Below are positions 35,083 to 35,986 of a stretch of DNA of 35,986 nucleotides, piece by piece. A program made the position numbers and the translations under genes. Positions within the stretch are counted from its first letter, which is position 1. Each line of letters begins with the position of its first letter. Below the pieces are notes generated by a model that saw only the letters and a list, made by a program, of their open reading frames with translations, did not search any database and had not been told where the DNA came from. The DNA comes from Myxococcales bacterium (GTDB lineage: Bacteria; Myxococcota_A; Polyangia; Polyangiales; Polyangiaceae): contig JANXLV010000252.1 in assembly GCA_025355005.1 (NCBI GenBank), positions 1 to 35,986 on the forward strand. The letters are read 5' to 3'.

Positions 35083-35155
35083 TGGCGGGTCGCGAAGGAA
35101 TCGAACATTCTCTGCGAGTGTTGGAAGCTCGTTGGTCACCATGACTCTGCGGCCC
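35083..35155 (-). tRNA. tRNA-Trp(CCA)-like with encoded CCA
   Basis: The acceptor GGGCCGC/GCGACCC has one C-A mismatch; discriminator G and an encoded 3' CCA (35083-35085) follow. The anticodon stem CGAGC/ACTCG has a C-A mismatch next to the loop TTCCAAC, which gives anticodon CCA (35122-35124). G73 agrees with tryptophan. The T-arm GAATG/CCTTC has one T-C mismatch around a normal TTCGATT. The D-arm is short (GTCA-TGG-TGAC) and position 8 is A instead of U. With at least three mismatches it looks degenerate. A different loop register would give another anticodon, so the identity is less certain. Confidence 0.6.
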
Positions 35156-35174
35156 ATGCGCGCGATGCGCTTCG

Positions 35175-35248
35175 CGCCCCTGGCGGGATTCGCGCCCGCG
35201 TTTTCCGGGTGAAGGCCGGACATCCTGAGCTCGCTAGAAGACAGGGGC
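35175..35248 (-). tRNA. tRNA-Glu(UUC)-like, altered U33 and T-loop
   Basis: This is the first tRNA of the array in transcription order. A perfect acceptor GCCCCTG/CAGGGGC with discriminator G, a D-arm TTCT/AGGA retaining the TCTAG...CAGGA pattern of bacterial tRNA-Glu, anticodon stem TCCGG/CCGGA and loop CCTTCAC (anticodon UUC, 35211-35213). Position 33 is C, not U. The T-stem GCGGG/CCCGC is perfect, but the T-loop is CGCGAAT, so both T54 and T55 are lost. It has an intact fold with altered sites for ribosome decoding and modification. No CCA encoded. Confidence 0.72.
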
Positions 35249-35257
35249 ATGAGCGGA

Positions 35258-35276
35258 GCGAGCGACGTTTGCTCGC
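35258..35276 (-). promoter_or_regulatory. Hairpin just upstream of the tRNA array
   Basis: GCGAGC and GCTCGC form a perfect 6-bp stem around a seven-base loop, 10 bases upstream of the first tRNA-like gene. It could be a processing or leader structure, or the anticodon-arm relic of an eighth tRNA, though the loop has no U33-like arrangement. Confidence 0.35.
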
Positions 35277-35333
35277 ATCCGCGATTGATTGGCGCTGCTT
35301 TTCAAGGAACGACATCCTGACAGAGGACAAAAC

Positions 35334-35363
35334 TATCGCGTTTGATTATGCGATTTGACGCAT
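35334..35363. promoter_or_regulatory. Overlapping inverted repeats in AT-rich DNA upstream of the tRNA-rtcB cluster
   Basis: ATCGC(N10)GCGAT at 35335-35354 and ATGCG(N6)CGCAT at 35348-35363 overlap in a stretch that is unusually AT-rich for the window. A CATAAT resembling a -10 box reads on the minus strand at 35345-35350, but no good -35 box sits at normal spacing. I read this as the likely promoter/operator region of the array. No convincing sigma-54 site was seen. Confidence 0.4.
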
Positions 35364-35461
35364 GATCAACTATCAGAATGAGCTGGAGCCGGCGCGAACG
35401 GGCAATGAGCCCGGTGGTCCAGGTGCGCAGGTGCCCAGAAGGCCCAAGAGCACAAAGCAGC

Positions 35462-35492
35462 GAAGGCCGCCTGGGTGTCCCGGGCGGCCTTC
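35462..35492. terminator. GC-rich stem-loop, possible terminator
   Basis: GAAGGCCGCC pairs perfectly with GGCGGCCTTC (10 bp) around TGGGTGTCCCG, within which GGG and CCC can extend the stem. It is the strongest hairpin I saw. Neither strand has a clear T-run after it, so it is only a candidate terminator or insulator between divergent units. Confidence 0.45.
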
Positions 35493-35538
35493 AGCGTCGC
35501 GAACGACGTGTAGAGAACCGCCTCAGATGAGGGCTTCC

Positions 35539-35586
35539 AGGCTGGATTCAAGGCTGGCTTCCAGGCTCGATTCGAGGCTCGAGCGC
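35539..35586. repeat. Four degenerate 12-base tandem repeats
   Basis: Units AGGCTGGATTCA, AGGCTGGCTTCC, AGGCTCGATTCG and AGGCTCGAGCGC lie in tandem, with a 24-base higher-order period (GGCTTCCAG at 35532 and again at 35556). Non-coding. Confidence 0.7.
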
Positions 35587-35912
35587 CAGCGCGCGGCCCG
35601 CAAGCTGAGCGCACGCGAGCTTTGGCTGGCTCCGGCTCGGCTTGATCGGCTTGAAGCGAGAATCTGGTGGGCGATGAGGTTCATGATGGGCTCGTGATGC
35701 ATGGACGGCGCGTGCGCGCATCCGATTCAATCTATGCCTCGGGTTCGTCCAAACGTCAAGATTAAATCCGAACATTCAAACGCGATAGATTGTGATTTAC
35801 CATCGACCCGTCGGCCCCATTACCCGGCTCTTCGAGTCACCTGCTGAGCGTTCGCGCTCCGTCGAGCGCATTTAGCTTGCTCGTCTCGATCGCGGCGACA
35901 ACAATTCTCGCC

Positions 35913-35986
35913 ATGCAATCCGTCGCTGCGTCTCGAATCCTCGGTGTCGGTCACTACGTCCCGTCGCGTGTCGTCACCAACGCTGA
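35913..35986 (+). CDS. FabH-like 3-oxoacyl-ACP synthase III, 3' partial
   Basis: Only the first 24 codons lie in the window: MQSVAASRILGVGHYVPSRV followed by VTNA. The ILGVGxYVPxRVVTN pattern is the typical first strand and loop of beta-ketoacyl-ACP synthase III and related thiolase-fold condensing enzymes, which start fatty-acid or polyketide chains. The catalytic Cys-His-Asn lies beyond the window. The ATG at 35913 has no strong ribosome site; an in-frame TTG at 35877 is an alternative start. Confidence 0.75.
   Translation, partial: MQSVAASRILGVGHYVPSRVVTNA

Larger units (their letters stand above)
35249..35912. other. Non-coding region between tRNA array and fabH-like gene
   Basis: This stretch of 664 bases has no gene I can support. 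Short open frames here are Arg/Pro/Ala-rich and follow the repeats. It contains the upstream hairpin and inverted repeats of the tRNA cluster, a 10-bp stem-loop at 35462-35492, four 12-base repeats at 35539-35586, and an AT-rich segment at about 35755-35800 that may hold the promoter of the downstream gene. Confidence 0.6.

Noticed and set aside
34644..35248. Ordinary housekeeping tRNA cluster
   Set aside because: Several members have lost U33, T54/T55 or U8 and contain stem mismatches, which housekeeping tRNAs keep. Arg-ACG and Ala-UGC alone would pass, so the possibility is not fully excluded.
34621..35300. CRISPR array
   Set aside because: The regular spacing of similar bases comes from repeated tRNA T-arms (TTCGA). 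No identical direct repeats of 20 or more bases or uniform spacers exist.
35462..35492. Rho-independent terminator of a neighbouring gene
   Set aside because: The stem is strong but there is no T-run on either side and no gene ends next to it. I kept it only as a candidate.
35362..35697. Short open frames in the 3' intergenic region
   Set aside because: Translations follow the 12-base repeats (for example RLDSRLASRLDSRLE) and have no ribosome site or family match.

Overview
The window is about 36 kb of GC-rich, densely coding DNA, most likely from the chromosome of a myxobacterium (Myxococcota, Polyangia-like). This is an inference from four things: the high-GC codon use, a MYXO-CTERM-like tail on the PHP-domain protein at 2196-3800, eight predicted lipoproteins with low-complexity Ser/Gly/Ala/Asp linkers, and an RtcB ligase gene (Myxococcus xanthus is known for several RtcB paralogs). 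I see no insertion sequence, integrase, rRNA operon or CRISPR array.

Layout. 2-2176 is the 3' part of a UvrD/PcrA helicase. It is followed by a secreted PHP metallohydrolase, a small membrane protein, an arylamine N-acetyltransferase, a FieF-like cation efflux protein overlapping a single-domain response regulator, and a small hypothetical protein. 7082-9390 is the ergothioneine pair egtB-egtD. 9395-11166 is a three-gene unit (SRPBCC protein, a small conserved protein, an ECF-type sigma factor with a SnoaL-like tail). A membrane-anchored helical protein and a YeiH-type transporter follow. 13648-17497 holds a PEP-synthase/rifampicin-phosphotransferase-like enzyme split over two overlapping genes, followed by an MFS exporter. 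From 17.5 to 32 kb lipoproteins dominate (ferritin-like, SUMF1-like, GH75 chitosanase, HEASH metalloprotein), together with a GMC oxidoreductase and its partner subunit. This stretch also holds two gene remnants: the C-terminal half of a cytochrome c with a one-base frameshift, and the N-terminus of a short-chain dehydrogenase.

The most striking region is 33181-35248. Seven tightly packed tRNA-like genes lie head-to-tail on the minus strand: Glu-UUC, Trp-CCA, Ala-UGC, Arg-ACG, a class I body with the Leu anticodon CAG, Ser-CGA and Ser-GCU. They run straight into an intact rtcB RNA ligase gene on the same strand, 56 bases further on. Several carry substitutions at normally invariant positions (U33, T54/T55, U8). 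An array of part-decayed tRNAs placed in front of a tRNA-repair ligase looks like a dedicated tRNA repair, replacement or decoy locus. It is the best candidate here for an undescribed system.

The last 0.7 kb is non-coding, with inverted repeats and a 12-bp tandem repeat, and ends in the first 24 codons of a FabH-like ketoacyl synthase.
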